A stretch of DNA of 64,000 bases from Pseudonocardia halophobica (GTDB lineage: Bacteria > Actinomycetota > Actinomycetes > Mycobacteriales > Pseudonocardiaceae). Positions within the stretch are counted from its first letter, which is position 1, and each line of letters starts with the position of its first letter. The position numbers and the translations under genes were made by a program. Where the stretch lies: NCBI RefSeq assembly GCF_027922425.1, contig NZ_BSFQ01000020.1, positions 1 to 64,000 on the forward strand, read 5' to 3'. The notes under the pieces are model-generated. The model was not told where the DNA came from and searched no databases. It worked only from the letters and a program-made list of their open reading frames with translations. This document shows, in pieces, positions 51,303 to 60,196 of this stretch.

Positions 51303-52718
51303 TCAGCGGGAGCGGCGGGTGCGTCTGCCGAGCGGGCGGCCGGGTTCCTCCCGGCTGGCGACCAGCGCGGCCAGCCCCGTCGTGATCGGCACGGAGGCGA
51401 CGAGCCCGATGCTGCCGACGAGGGTCCGGACGATCTCGGTCGCGACGTCCTGCGAGGTCAGCACGTCGCCCGGGCCGCGCCCGGCCACCGTGAACAGCAG
51501 CATCAGCGGCAGCGACGCGCCCGCGTAGGCGAGCACGAGGGTGTTCACCGCGGACGACACGTGGTCCCGCCCGATCCGCATCCCGGCCCCGAACAGCGCG
51601 CGGGCGCCCAGGGCCGGGTTCGCCGCGCGCAGCTCCCAGACGGCGCTGGTCTGGGTGACCGTGACGTCGTCGAGCACCCCGAGCGCACCGATCACGATCC
51701 CGGCGAGCAGCAGACCCCGGGCGTCGACCGGCGCGCCGAGGGTGGCGATGAGGCTGGCCGTGGTGTCGTCGAGGCCGGTGAGCCGGGCGAGCGCCGAGAA
51801 CATCGTGCTGAGCAGGGCGATCAGGCCGAGCGACGCCAGGGTGCCGAGCACGGCTGCGGAGGTCCGGGCCGACAGGCCGTGGGTGAGGTAGAGGACCACG
51901 AACATGATCAGGCAGGCGCCGACCACCGCGACCCACACCGGGCTGGCCCCGCCGAGGATCGCCGGCAGCACGAACAGCACCAGCACGACCAGGCTCATCC
52001 CGAGCGCCACCAGCGCGGCGAGCCCGCGCCATCGGCCCAGCAGCAGCACCGCCAGCGCGAACGCGACGGCCAGGGCGATCAGCGGGCCCGAGCGCTGGAA
52101 GTCGACGACCTGGTAGGAGCCCGGGTCCGTCGCGTCGCCGCCCGAGTACGCCACCCGGACCTGGTCGCCGACCGCGAATCGCGGCGTGGACGGCTCGACC
52201 GGCACGACCTGCACCAGGTCGCGGCCCGGCAGCGGACCGCCGTCCATCCGTAGGGTCAGGCCCGCGCAGCCGCCGTCGCCCGAGCCGGGGGAGCAGTCAC
52301 TGGCCTGGGCGGCGACCACCTCGGCGTCGAACACCTCGCCGGCCGGCTGGGTGCTGTGCGGCAACGGGCCGCTGGGCCAGAGCAGCACCAGTCCTACGAG
52401 GGTGGCGAGGGCGCAGGGCACCAGCAGCCCGACGAGCAGCAGCCGGACGCGGCGGCCCGCGGGCGTGGCGGGTCCGTGACCGTGCCCGTGGCCGTGTCCC
52501 CGGTCGTGGTCGAGGCCGAGGTCCGGGCCGTGGGCCCGGTCGGGCGGGGCGGGCTCGGCCGTCACCGGCGCGAGGGGGGTGGTGCGCTCCGCGTCCGTCT
52601 CCGGCGGGACCGGAGCCCGGACCGAGGCCCGGACCGAGGCCCGGACCGAGGCCCGGACCGGGGTCTGCACCCGGGCACGGTGCCGCCCGCTGTCGGACGA
52701 CGGGTCGCGCGGGGCCAC
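51303..52718 (-). CDS. YibE/F-like multi-pass membrane protein
   Basis: A 471-residue protein. The N-terminal 90 residues are low complexity, with VRAS repeats from a 12-bp DNA repeat and an Asp/Gly/His-rich stretch (GHGHGHGHG) able to bind metal. A first TM helix is at about 92-115, an extracytoplasmic domain (about 120-210, with a Cys pair) follows, and about seven TM helices run from 215 to 460. This is the YibE/F layout (PF07907), whose function is unknown. The GTG at 52718 is the frame's first start; a shorter form after the repeats is possible. Confidence 0.85.
   Translation of the reverse strand: MAPRDPSSDSGRHRARVQTPVRASVRASVRASVRAPVPPETDAERTTPLAPVTAEPAPPDRAHGPDLGLDHDRGHGHGHGHGPATPAGRRVRLLLVGLLVPCALATLVGLVLLWPSGPLPHSTQPAGEVFDAEVVAAQASDCSPGSGDGGCAGLTLRMDGGPLPGRDLVQVVPVEPSTPRFAVGDQVRVAYSGGDATDPGSYQVVDFQRSGPLIALAVAFALAVLLLGRWRGLAALVALGMSLVVLVLFVLPAILGGASPVWVAVVGACLIMFVVLYLTHGLSARTSAAVLGTLASLGLIALLSTMFSALARLTGLDDTTASLIATLGAPVDARGLLLAGIVIGALGVLDDVTVTQTSAVWELRAANPALGARALFGAGMRIGRDHVSSAVNTLVLAYAGASLPLMLLFTVAGRGPGDVLTSQDVATEIVRTLVGSIGLVASVPITTGLAALVASREEPGRPLGRRTRRSR
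52609..52668 (+). repeat. 12-bp tandem repeat in the YibE/F N-terminus
   Basis: Five units of ACCGAGGCCCGG (the first has one change, ACCGGAGCCCGG) at 52609, 52621, 52633, 52645 and 52657. On the coding strand they give VRAS tetrapeptides, so copy number changes would keep the frame. Confidence 0.85.
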
Positions 52719-52776
52719 CCCGGCATCCTCACCCGTCGCGATGTCGGGCCGGCAACCGCCCTCGGCACCCGGCGCG

Positions 52777-54282
52777 CTACACGAACACCGACACCAGCAG
52801 TACGAGCAGCAGGCCGACGACCGAGATGACGGTCTCCATGACCGACCAGCTCTTGATCGTCTGCCCCACCGTGAGCCCGAAGTACTCCTTGACCAGCCAG
52901 AAGCCGGCGTCGTTGACGTGCGAGAAGAACAGCGACCCGGCGCCGATGGCCAGGGCCAGGAGGGCCACGGTCGCCGGCGGCAGCCCGGCGGCGAGCGGCG
53001 CGACGATCCCGGCCGCGGTGATCGTCGCGACCGTCGCCGAGCCCGTCGCCACCCGGATCGCGACCGCGACGAGCCACCCGAGGATCAGCGGGGACAGGTT
53101 GGCCGCGCCGGCCCACTGCCCGATCAGGGTGCCGAGGCCCGCATCGACCAGTGTCTGCTTGAACCCGCCGCCCGCGCCGACGATGAGCAGGATGCCGGCG
53201 ATCGCGGGCAGTGCGCCGCCCACCGAGGCGGTGAGCCCCCGCCGGTCCATCCCGGAGGGCAGCCCGAGCGCGAGCATGGCGACGACCACGCCGACGAGCA
53301 GGGCGACGATCGGCTCGCCGAGCACCTCGAGGACACCCCGGACCGCGTTGTCCTCGGGCAGCGCGATCTCGGCGATCGCCCGGACCAGCATGAGGACGAC
53401 GGGGGTCAGCACGACGGCGACCGCCGCGCCGACGCTCACCCGGCGGCCCGTCCGTTCGCCGGTGCGCGTCCCCGTCCCGCTGCTCCCGGCCGAACCGTCG
53501 GCACCGTCGGCCCGGTCGAATCTGTCGGCCGGGGCGTCGCGGTCGGCGGGCGGGTCGGGCCGGCCCTCGACGCCGGACCCGCCCTCGACCGCCGCGCTCG
53601 CCGGGGGCGGCGGCAGCGGCACCCAGCGCGATGCGACGCGCCCGAACAGCGGGCCCGCGACGACCACCGTGGGGATGGCCACGAGCAGACCGAACAGCAG
53701 GGTCAGGCCCAGGTCCGCGCCGAGGGCGTCGATCGCGACCAGCGGGCCGGGGTGCGGCGGGACGAGCCCGTGCAGGACCGACAGACCGGCCAGGGCCGGG
53801 ATGCCGACGGTGATGACCGACAGCCGGGTGCGCGCGGCGACCAGCACCACGACCGGCACCAGCAGCACCACGCCGACCTCGAAGAACAGCGGGATGCCGA
53901 TCAGGGCCGCCACGCCGGCGAGTGCCCACGGCATCCCCTTGGGGCCGACCCGGCTCGTCACGGCCTCGACGACCCGGTCGGCACCGCCGGAGTCCCGCAG
54001 CAGGCCTCCGATCATGGCGCCGAGCGCGATGAGCACGCCCACGCCGCCGACCGTCGAGCCGACGCCGTCGGTGAAGCTGTCCACGGTCTTCCCCGGACCG
54101 AGCCCTCCGACGACCCCGAGCACCGCGGTGCCCGCGATCAGCGCCAGGAACGGGTGGACGTGCAGCCACGTGATCAGCAGGACGATCACCGCGATCCCGA
54201 GCAGGGCGGCGATCACGAGCTGCGTCGCCCCCGCGGCCGGCGCGGTCTCCTGGGCCTTCGCGAGCACCAGTGACGTGGTCAT
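52777..54282 (-). CDS. gntP: Gluconate permease (GntP family)
   Basis: A 501-residue GntP transporter with about 12-13 TM helices: conserved LHVHPFLALIAGT, GSTVGGVGVLIALGAMIGGLL, GIPLFFEVGVVLLVPVV and GLVPPHPGPL. A Pro/Gly/Asp/Arg-rich cytosolic loop of about 60 residues in the middle (positions about 225-285) is longer than in E. coli. It would import gluconate with H+. Its start overlaps the gluconokinase stop (ATGA), so the order is gntK then gntP. Confidence 0.94.
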   Translation of the reverse strand: MTTSLVLAKAQETAPAAGATQLVIAALLGIAVIVLLITWLHVHPFLALIAGTAVLGVVGGLGPGKTVDSFTDGVGSTVGGVGVLIALGAMIGGLLRDSGGADRVVEAVTSRVGPKGMPWALAGVAALIGIPLFFEVGVVLLVPVVVLVAARTRLSVITVGIPALAGLSVLHGLVPPHPGPLVAIDALGADLGLTLLFGLLVAIPTVVVAGPLFGRVASRWVPLPPPPASAAVEGGSGVEGRPDPPADRDAPADRFDRADGADGSAGSSGTGTRTGERTGRRVSVGAAVAVVLTPVVLMLVRAIAEIALPEDNAVRGVLEVLGEPIVALLVGVVVAMLALGLPSGMDRRGLTASVGGALPAIAGILLIVGAGGGFKQTLVDAGLGTLIGQWAGAANLSPLILGWLVAVAIRVATGSATVATITAAGIVAPLAAGLPPATVALLALAIGAGSLFFSHVNDAGFWLVKEYFGLTVGQTIKSWSVMETVISVVGLLLVLLVSVFV

Positions 54283-54803
54283 GCGACACCTCCGGTCGGG
54301 GCGAGCTCGGCGAGGACCCGGTCGACGACGGCGCCGGGATCGCCCTCGCCGCTCACCGTGCGGCCCGGCTCACCGGGCTCCAGGGGCTCGAGCGTGTCCA
54401 GCTGGCTCTGCAGCAGCGAGGCGGGCATGTAGTGGCCGCGGCGGGTGGCCAGCCGGGAGGCCAGGGCGTCGGGCGACGCCTGCAGGTGCACGAACCGGAC
54501 GGAGGGGTGCCCCTCGACGAGCACGTCCCGGTACTTCCGGCGCAACGCCGAGCAGGTGACGACGGCGCTGCGGCCGGCGGCCTCCTGCTCGCCGATCCAG
54601 CCGGCGACGCGGCGCAGCCACGGCCACCGGTCGTCGTCCGTCAGCGGGTGACCGGCGGCCATCTTGCGCCGGTTCTCCTCGGGGTGCAGGTCGTCGCCCT
54701 CGGCGAAGACCCAGCCCGTCCGCCGCACGAGCTCCTCGGCGACGGTCGACTTGCCGACCCCCGACACCCCCATCACCACGAGCGTCGTCGTCTTCGCCTT
54801 CAT
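54279..54803 (-). CDS. gntK: Gluconokinase
   Basis: A 174-residue kinase making 6-phosphogluconate from gluconate and ATP. P-loop GVSGVGKSTVAEEL (about 11-24), EGDDLHPEENRRKMAAGHPLTDDDRWPWL and the CSALRRKYRDVL segment are family hallmarks. The ATG at 54803 fits the conserved N-terminus; the frame extends to 54998. It is coupled to gntP. A LexA-type box 62 bp upstream of the start belongs chiefly to the divergent gene. Confidence 0.95.
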   Translation of the reverse strand: MKAKTTTLVVMGVSGVGKSTVAEELVRRTGWVFAEGDDLHPEENRRKMAAGHPLTDDDRWPWLRRVAGWIGEQEAAGRSAVVTCSALRRKYRDVLVEGHPSVRFVHLQASPDALASRLATRRGHYMPASLLQSQLDTLEPLEPGEPGRTVSGEGDPGAVVDRVLAELAPTGGVA

Positions 54804-54864
54804 GGGGGCAGCCTGGCCGACGGCGGCCGATCCCGCCGGATGGGCGAGGACGGTTGCGGGCGAC

Positions 54865-54880
54865 TCGAACATGTGTTCGA
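54865..54880. promoter_or_regulatory. Perfect LexA (SOS) box upstream of the radical SAM gene
   Basis: TCGAAC-ATGT-GTTCGA is a perfect palindrome identical at all 12 fixed positions to the actinobacterial LexA consensus, ending 8 nt before the ATG at 54889. It lies in the divergent gap with gntK. In M. tuberculosis the orthologous Rv2578c is reported as a member of the LexA regulon. Confidence 0.9.
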
Positions 54881-54888
54881 CTGGGTGG

Positions 54889-55938
54889 ATGCGGTGGAGC
54901 GGACAGCAGGTGCTGACGGACGGTGTGGGGGAGGCGGCGGCCCTGCCCGGGCTGCGGGGCCTGCTGCGGTCGGTGCGCACACCGGAGTTCGCGGGCACGG
55001 TGTTCCACGAGGTGGAGGCGAAGTCCGCGCTGAACCGGGTGCCGGGGAGCTCGCCGATGCCCTTCGGCTGGACCGTGAACCCGTACCGGGGTTGCTCGCA
55101 CGCGTGCGTCTACTGCTTCGCGCGCAACACCCACACCTACCTCGACCTCGACGCGGGGGCGGACTTCGACTCGCAGATCGTGGTGAAGGTGAACGTCGGT
55201 CGGGTGCTGGCGCGCGAGCTCGCCCGCCCGAGCTGGGCCCGCGAACCGGTGGCCATGGGCACCAACACCGACCCCTACCAACGCGCGGAGGGCCGGTACC
55301 GGCTGATGCCGGAGATCATCCGGGCGCTCACACGCTCGGGCACCCCGTTCTCGATCCTGACCAAGGGCACCGTGCTCGGCCGCGACCTGCCCGACCTCGC
55401 CGCCGCGGCGCGGGAGGTGCCGGTCGGGCTCGGGGTGTCGCTCGCGCTCGCCGACCGCGCGCTGCAGGGCCGGCTCGAGCCCGGCACACCCTCGCCGCCG
55501 GCCCGGCTCGACCTGGTCAAGCGGATCGCCGACGCCGGCCTGGACTGCGGCGTGATGGTCGCGCCGGTGCTCCCGTTGCTCACCGACTCCGCCGAGGCGC
55601 TCGACGCGCTGCTGGAGCGGGTCCGGGCCGCCGGCGCGTCCGGGGTCAGCGTGCTCGCCCTGCACCTGCGCCCGGGCACGCGGGAGTGGTTCATGGACTG
55701 GCTCGCGCGGGAGTACCCGGCGCTCGTGCCGGCCTACGAGCGGCTGTACCGGGGCGGGGCCTACGTCGACCCGGAGTACCGCCGGGCGCTGGCCGAGCGG
55801 GTCCGCCCGCTGCTGCGCCGGCACGGGCTGGACCGCAGCGCAGGGGTGCAGCGCACCGGCGGGGACGGCTTCCCGCACGGCGCACCGCCCGCCGAACGGT
55901 TGGCGGCCCCGGTCGTCGAGCAGCTCACCCTGCTCTGA
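54889..55938 (+). CDS. Radical SAM protein, spore photoproduct lyase-like (Rv2578c family)
   Basis: A 349-residue Elp3/SplB-like radical SAM protein. The [4Fe-4S] motif C-x3-C-x2-C is CSHACVYC in NPYRGCSHACVYCFARNTH (about residues 65-80). The conserved FHEVEAKSALNRVP, AMGTNTDPYQRAEGRYRLMP and SILTKGT segments match the mycobacterial Rv2578c group. The target of the radical is unknown; a DNA repair role is suggested by the perfect LexA box. The ATG at 54889 is preferred because the conserved N-terminus starts there. It is transcribed alone. Confidence 0.9.
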   Translation: MRWSGQQVLTDGVGEAAALPGLRGLLRSVRTPEFAGTVFHEVEAKSALNRVPGSSPMPFGWTVNPYRGCSHACVYCFARNTHTYLDLDAGADFDSQIVVKVNVGRVLARELARPSWAREPVAMGTNTDPYQRAEGRYRLMPEIIRALTRSGTPFSILTKGTVLGRDLPDLAAAAREVPVGLGVSLALADRALQGRLEPGTPSPPARLDLVKRIADAGLDCGVMVAPVLPLLTDSAEALDALLERVRAAGASGVSVLALHLRPGTREWFMDWLAREYPALVPAYERLYRGGAYVDPEYRRALAERVRPLLRRHGLDRSAGVQRTGGDGFPHGAPPAERLAAPVVEQLTLL

Positions 55939-56072
55939 TCGCCTCGTCGGTCGGGCCGTCGCCGCACGCTCCCCGCGCCGGTCGCGAGTCCGCCGGGCCC
56001 GCGGTGACCGCCGCGCCGCGGACTGCGACCGCCGGAGGGAAACCTGCTGGCCGGACCCCGGAGGGGGCCGGA

Positions 56073-56078
56073 TAACCT
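56073..56078 (+). promoter_or_regulatory. -10 box (TAACCT) of aspS
   Basis: TAACCT in GGATAACCTCG ends 8 nt before the GTG at 56087 and 11 nt before the ATG at 56090; no Shine-Dalgarno in between. The 148-bp gap after the radical SAM gene shows no other signal. Confidence 0.45.
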
Positions 56079-56086
56079 CGACGACC

Positions 56087-57922
56087 GTGATGCGAACCCA
56101 CCCCGTCGGCACCCTGCGTGCCGAGCACGCCGGCCAGACCGTGACCCTCGCCGGATGGGTGGCCCGTCGCCGCGATCACGGCGGCGTGATCTTCGTCGAC
56201 CTGCGGGACAGCTCGGGCACCGCCCAGATCGTGTTCCGCGAGGGCGAGATGGCCGAGCGCGCGCACCGCCTGCGCTCCGAGTTCTGCCTGCAGGTGACCG
56301 GCGAGGTCGTCGCGCGGCCGGCGGGCAACGAGAACCCCGAGCTGCCGACCGGCGCCATCGAGGTCACGGTCACCGACCTCGTCGTGCTCTCCGAGTCCGC
56401 GCCGCTGCCCTTCCCGATCGACGAGCACACCGGCGTCGGGGAGGAGGTCCGGCTCCGGTACCGCTACCTCGACCTGCGCCGCCCGGAGCCCGCCGCGGCG
56501 ATCAAGCTGCGCAGCGCCGTGAACAAGGCCGCGCGCACCGTGCTCGAGGGGCACGACTTCGTCGAGATCGAGACGCCGACGCTGACCCGCTCCACGCCCG
56601 AGGGCGCCCGGGACTTCCTCGTGCCGGCCCGGCTCAAGCCCGGCTCCTGGTACGCGCTGCCGCAGAGCCCGCAGCTGTTCAAGCAGCTGCTCATGGTCGC
56701 CGGCATGGAGCGCTACTACCAGATCGCGCGCTGCTACCGGGACGAGGACTTCCGCGCCGACCGGCAGCCGGAGTTCACCCAGCTCGACATCGAGATGAGC
56801 TTCGTCGAGCAGGACGACGTGATCGCCCTGTCCGAGGAGGTCCTCGCGGCGCTGTGGGCGCTGGTCGGGTACGAGGTCCCGCGCCCGATCCGGCGGATCA
56901 GCTACGCCGAGGCCATGTCCCGCTACGGCTCGGACAAGCCGGACCTGCGCTTCGACATCGAGCTCACCGAGCTGACCGAGTACTTCGCGTCCACGAGCTT
57001 CCGGGTCTTCCAGAACCCGTACGTCGGTGCGGTCGTGATGCCCGGCGGCGCCTCGCAGCCGCGCAAGCAGCTCGACGCCTGGCAGGAGTGGGCCAAGCAG
57101 CGCGGCGCCCGCGGCCTCGCGTACGTCCTGGTCGACGAGGACGGCACCGTGTCCGAGAAGGGCCCGGTGACCAAGAACCTGTCGGAGGAGGAGCGCGCGG
57201 GGCTGCCCGCCGCCGTCGGGGCGAACCCCGGCGACTGCATCTTCTTCGCCGCCGGCCGCCCCAACGAGGCCCGGGCCCTGCTCGGCGCCGCGCGCGGCGA
57301 GATCGCCCGGCGGATCGGGGCCATCGACGAGAACGCCTGGTCCTTCGTCTGGGTCGTGGACTTCCCGCTGTTCGAGGCGGCCGACGAGACGGACGACGTC
57401 GCCGTCGGGCACGGCAAGTGGACGGCGCTGCACCACGCCTTCACCTCGCCGACCCCGGACTGGATCGACAAGTTCGAGTCCGACCCGGGCAACGCGCTGG
57501 CCTACGCCTACGACATCGTCTGCAACGGCAACGAGATCGGCGGCGGGTCCATCCGTATCCATCGGGCGGACGTCCAGAAGCGGGTCTTCGAGATCATGGG
57601 CCTGTCCGAGGAGGAGGCGCAGGAGAAGTTCGGCTTCCTGCTCGACGCCTTCGCCTACGGCCCGCCCCCGCACGGCGGCATCGCGTTCGGCTGGGACCGG
57701 ATCACCGCGCTGCTCGCCGGCGAGGACTCGATCCGCGAGGTCATCGCCTTCCCGAAGACCGGCGGCGGCTACGACCCGCTCACCGCGGCGCCCGCCCCGA
57801 TCACCCCGGAGCAGCGCAAGGAGGCCGGGGTCGACGCCGTCCCGCCGAAGCCGGCGGCGCAGGCGGACCAGAAGGTGGACGCGAGGGCCGCCGCGAAGGA
57901 CGCGGAGGGCGGCGGGGCCTGA
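56087..57922 (+). CDS. aspS: Aspartate--tRNA ligase
   Basis: Class IIb synthetase of 611 residues: N-terminal OB-fold anticodon-binding domain (VTLAGWVARRRDHGGVIFVDLRD), class II core with RYRYLDLRR, FVEIETPTLTRSTPEGARDFLVP, motif 2 ARCYRDEDFRADRQPEFTQLD, the bacterial GAD insertion domain (about 290-430), and motif 3 IAFGWDRI. A 40-residue Ala/Lys/Pro tail ends the protein. Discriminating or not for tRNA-Asn cannot be told from this reading. GTG 56087 or ATG 56090 may be used. Confidence 0.97.
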   Translation: MMRTHPVGTLRAEHAGQTVTLAGWVARRRDHGGVIFVDLRDSSGTAQIVFREGEMAERAHRLRSEFCLQVTGEVVARPAGNENPELPTGAIEVTVTDLVVLSESAPLPFPIDEHTGVGEEVRLRYRYLDLRRPEPAAAIKLRSAVNKAARTVLEGHDFVEIETPTLTRSTPEGARDFLVPARLKPGSWYALPQSPQLFKQLLMVAGMERYYQIARCYRDEDFRADRQPEFTQLDIEMSFVEQDDVIALSEEVLAALWALVGYEVPRPIRRISYAEAMSRYGSDKPDLRFDIELTELTEYFASTSFRVFQNPYVGAVVMPGGASQPRKQLDAWQEWAKQRGARGLAYVLVDEDGTVSEKGPVTKNLSEEERAGLPAAVGANPGDCIFFAAGRPNEARALLGAARGEIARRIGAIDENAWSFVWVVDFPLFEAADETDDVAVGHGKWTALHHAFTSPTPDWIDKFESDPGNALAYAYDIVCNGNEIGGGSIRIHRADVQKRVFEIMGLSEEEAQEKFGFLLDAFAYGPPPHGGIAFGWDRITALLAGEDSIREVIAFPKTGGGYDPLTAAPAPITPEQRKEAGVDAVPPKPAAQADQKVDARAAAKDAEGGGA

Positions 57923-57935
57923 CCCGGGTCCGATC

Positions 57936-58877
57936 GTGCTGCACCTGCGTGTGATCAGCCCGCCGGACCGCACGGACGCGGTCCGGGCGGTGCTGGCGGA
58001 GGAGCCGGGTGTCGCCCATCTGATCGGGCTGCCGGGCGCCGCCGTGCGCCCGGCGGGCGACGTGCTCGAGGCGGACGTCGCCCGCGAGTGCGCCGACGCC
58101 CTGCTCGGCCGGCTCCGCGACCTCGGGCTGGACCACGACGGCGCGGTGACCCTCGAGGTCCTCGACACCGTCCTGTCCGACGCCGCGGACGAGGCGGAGG
58201 AGGCCGCGCCCGGCGAGGGTTCCGACGCCGTCGTCTGGGACGAGCTGATCGCCCGGACCGGCGAGGAGTCCCGGCTGAGCTTCTCCTTCCAGGCCTTCCT
58301 CACCATCGCCTGCCTGCTCGCCGCGATCGGCGCGATCACGGACTCGCCGGTGCTCGTCGTCGGGGCGATGGTGCTGGGGCCGGAGTTCGGTCCGCTCGCC
58401 GCCGTGGCGGTGGGGGTGGTGCTGCGCCGCCGAGACCTCCTGCGGCGCGGCGGCCTCGCCCTGCTCGTCGGCTTCCCGCTCGGCATGGCCATCACCGCGC
58501 TGGCGACGCTGTTGTTCGACGCCACCGGGCTGCTGTCGAGCAGCACGCTCGACCACCTCGACCAGGTCGAGTTCATCTACGAGGTCGGCCCCTTCTCCCT
58601 GATCGTCGCCGTGCTGGCGGGCCTCGCCGGGATCCTCGCGCTCACGTCGGCCAAGGCGGCGAGCCTGGTCGGCGTGTTCATCTCGGTCACCACCGTGCCC
58701 GCGGCCGCGTTCGCCTCCGTGGCGGCGGTCGAGGGCCGGTGGCGGGAGGCGGGGCTGTCGGCGCTGCAGCTGGCGGTGAACCTGGTCGGGATCGTGGTCG
58801 CGGCCGCCCTCGCGCTGCTGGTGGCCCGACGCTCCCGGCGGCGCAGGGACGCCGGCCGGGCGCTCTCGTCGGGGTAG
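57936..58877 (+). CDS. DUF389-family membrane protein
   Basis: A 313-residue protein. An N-terminal soluble domain (about 1-110, VVLHLRVISPPDRTDAVRAVL-like, ferredoxin-like fold) is followed by six membrane segments containing the family motif SFQAFLTIACLLAAIGAITDSPVLVVGAMVLGPEFGP. Such TIGR00341 proteins have no known function. It starts 13 bp after aspS and could be cotranscribed. Confidence 0.88.
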   Translation: MLHLRVISPPDRTDAVRAVLAEEPGVAHLIGLPGAAVRPAGDVLEADVARECADALLGRLRDLGLDHDGAVTLEVLDTVLSDAADEAEEAAPGEGSDAVVWDELIARTGEESRLSFSFQAFLTIACLLAAIGAITDSPVLVVGAMVLGPEFGPLAAVAVGVVLRRRDLLRRGGLALLVGFPLGMAITALATLLFDATGLLSSSTLDHLDQVEFIYEVGPFSLIVAVLAGLAGILALTSAKAASLVGVFISVTTVPAAAFASVAAVEGRWREAGLSALQLAVNLVGIVVAAALALLVARRSRRRRDAGRALSSG

Positions 58878-58880
58878 GGT
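58875..58880 (+). promoter_or_regulatory. -10 box (TAGGGT) of the APH-like kinase gene
   Basis: TAGGGT overlaps the stop codon of the DUF389 gene and ends 8 nt before the ATG at 58889. A leaderless transcript is likely. Confidence 0.45.
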
Positions 58881-58888
58881 CGACGTTG

Positions 58889-60094
58889 ATGTCACGCGAC
58901 CTGGCCGGCTTCCCCAGGCCCGTGCTCACCGCGTTGGCCGCGGCGGAACGCCTGCTCACCCGGCGGGCCGGGGCCACCGTGGTCCTCGCGGACCCGGAGG
59001 ACCTCGGTGGCAGCGAACGGTCGGTGGTGGCGCGTGCCCGGGTGGCGCGCAACCCGTTCTCCCTGCCGCGCACCCTCGTGGTGAAGCAGTACGTGGGCGA
59101 GCCCGACGCGAACCGGCCGGATCCCTTCCACTTCGAGGTCGCGAGCTGCCAGCTGTTCACCGCGCTCCCGGCCGACGCCCGGCCCAGCCCGGTGCTCATC
59201 GCGCACGACCCCGCGGCCCGGCTGCTGGTGCTCGAGGACCTGGGCCGCAGCTCCACGCTGGCCGACATGCTGTTCGCGCCGGATCCCGTTGCGGCGCAGC
59301 GGTGCCTGCTGAGCTGGGCGCGGGCGCTCGGCCGGATGCAGGCCGCCACCGCGGGCCGGGAGAACGACTTCGGCGCGCTGCTGCGCCGGCTGGGGGAGAA
59401 GGCCCGTCGCGACCCGGTGGCGGACGAGGCGCGCGCCGCCTTCGCGGGAGTGCCCGAGCTGGTCGCCGAGGTGCTGGGCGTGACGGTCAGCGCGGCGGCC
59501 GAGACGGAGGCCCGGGAGACCGCGCGGCTGCTGGGCGGCACCCGCTACCGGGCGTTCAGCCCGTCGGACACCTGCCCGGACAACAACCTCGTGACCAGCC
59601 GTGGGGTGCGGTTCGTCGACTTCGAGTGGGGCTGCTTCCGCGACGTCGCGCTCGACGCCGCCTACTTCCGCGTCCCGTTCCCGGCGTGCGAGTCGAGCTT
59701 CGCGCTCCCCGACGGCATGGCCGACGCCATGCTCGAGGCCTGGCGCAACGAGATCGCCACGGTGTGGCCGGACCTCGACGACCCTGCGCTCCTGCGGGCC
59801 CGCCTGCTCGACGCCCAGCTGCTGTGGGTCTGGCTGTGCACGTGGTGGCTGCTGCCGCGCGCGGTGGCCGGCGAGTCGCGCATCGGGATCGACCCCGGCC
59901 GGTCGCCGCGGATCAGCGCCGCGCTGGCCGACTACTGGCGGCGGCTCGCGGGGGCGGCGGCGGACGGTGGGCGGCCGGCCACCGTCGAGCTGGCCGATCG
60001 GATGGCCGGCGCCCTGCAGCAGCGGTTCGACGACCCGGCGGACAACGGCACGGGCCGGCTGCCGGTCTACCCCGCCTTCCGCAGCCTGGTCTGA
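58889..60094 (+). CDS. APH-like phosphotransferase of unknown substrate
   Basis: A 401-residue protein with an aminoglycoside phosphotransferase/choline kinase-like fold: the ATP-lysine region LVVKQYVGEP (about 61-70), the catalytic loop FSPSDTCPDNNLV (Asp and Asn at the usual D-x4-N positions, with Ser in place of the usual His/Gly before Asp) and the metal-binding DFEWG. The C-terminal third is helical and Trp/Leu-rich. It may phosphorylate a small molecule; resistance is not implied. The ATG at 58889 is set by the TAGGGT spacing. Confidence 0.78.
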   Translation: MSRDLAGFPRPVLTALAAAERLLTRRAGATVVLADPEDLGGSERSVVARARVARNPFSLPRTLVVKQYVGEPDANRPDPFHFEVASCQLFTALPADARPSPVLIAHDPAARLLVLEDLGRSSTLADMLFAPDPVAAQRCLLSWARALGRMQAATAGRENDFGALLRRLGEKARRDPVADEARAAFAGVPELVAEVLGVTVSAAAETEARETARLLGGTRYRAFSPSDTCPDNNLVTSRGVRFVDFEWGCFRDVALDAAYFRVPFPACESSFALPDGMADAMLEAWRNEIATVWPDLDDPALLRARLLDAQLLWVWLCTWWLLPRAVAGESRIGIDPGRSPRISAALADYWRRLAGAAADGGRPATVELADRMAGALQQRFDDPADNGTGRLPVYPAFRSLV

Positions 60095-60097
60095 GGG

Positions 60098-60125
60098 CTC
60101 CCGGGCGCGGGAGTTCGCCCGGGAG
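60098..60125 (+). terminator. Stem-loop after the APH-like kinase gene
   Basis: CTCCCGGGC (60098-60106) pairs perfectly with GCCCGGGAG (60117-60125) around a 10-nt loop, 3 bp after the stop. GTTCGCGGAG follows. The GGGAGTTCG word is repeated within the loop region. Confidence 0.65.
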
Positions 60126-60196
60126 TTCGCGGAGCCGTCGGCGACGCGTCACCACGCGCACACCCCGGCGGAGCCTCGCGACCCGATCATGCGCTC

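Noticed and set aside
58889..60094. Aminoglycoside resistance gene
   Set aside because: The kinase fold is recognisable, but the catalytic loop differs from resistance enzymes (Ser-Asp-Thr instead of His-Gly-Asp) and the context is housekeeping. A general phosphotransferase call is safer.
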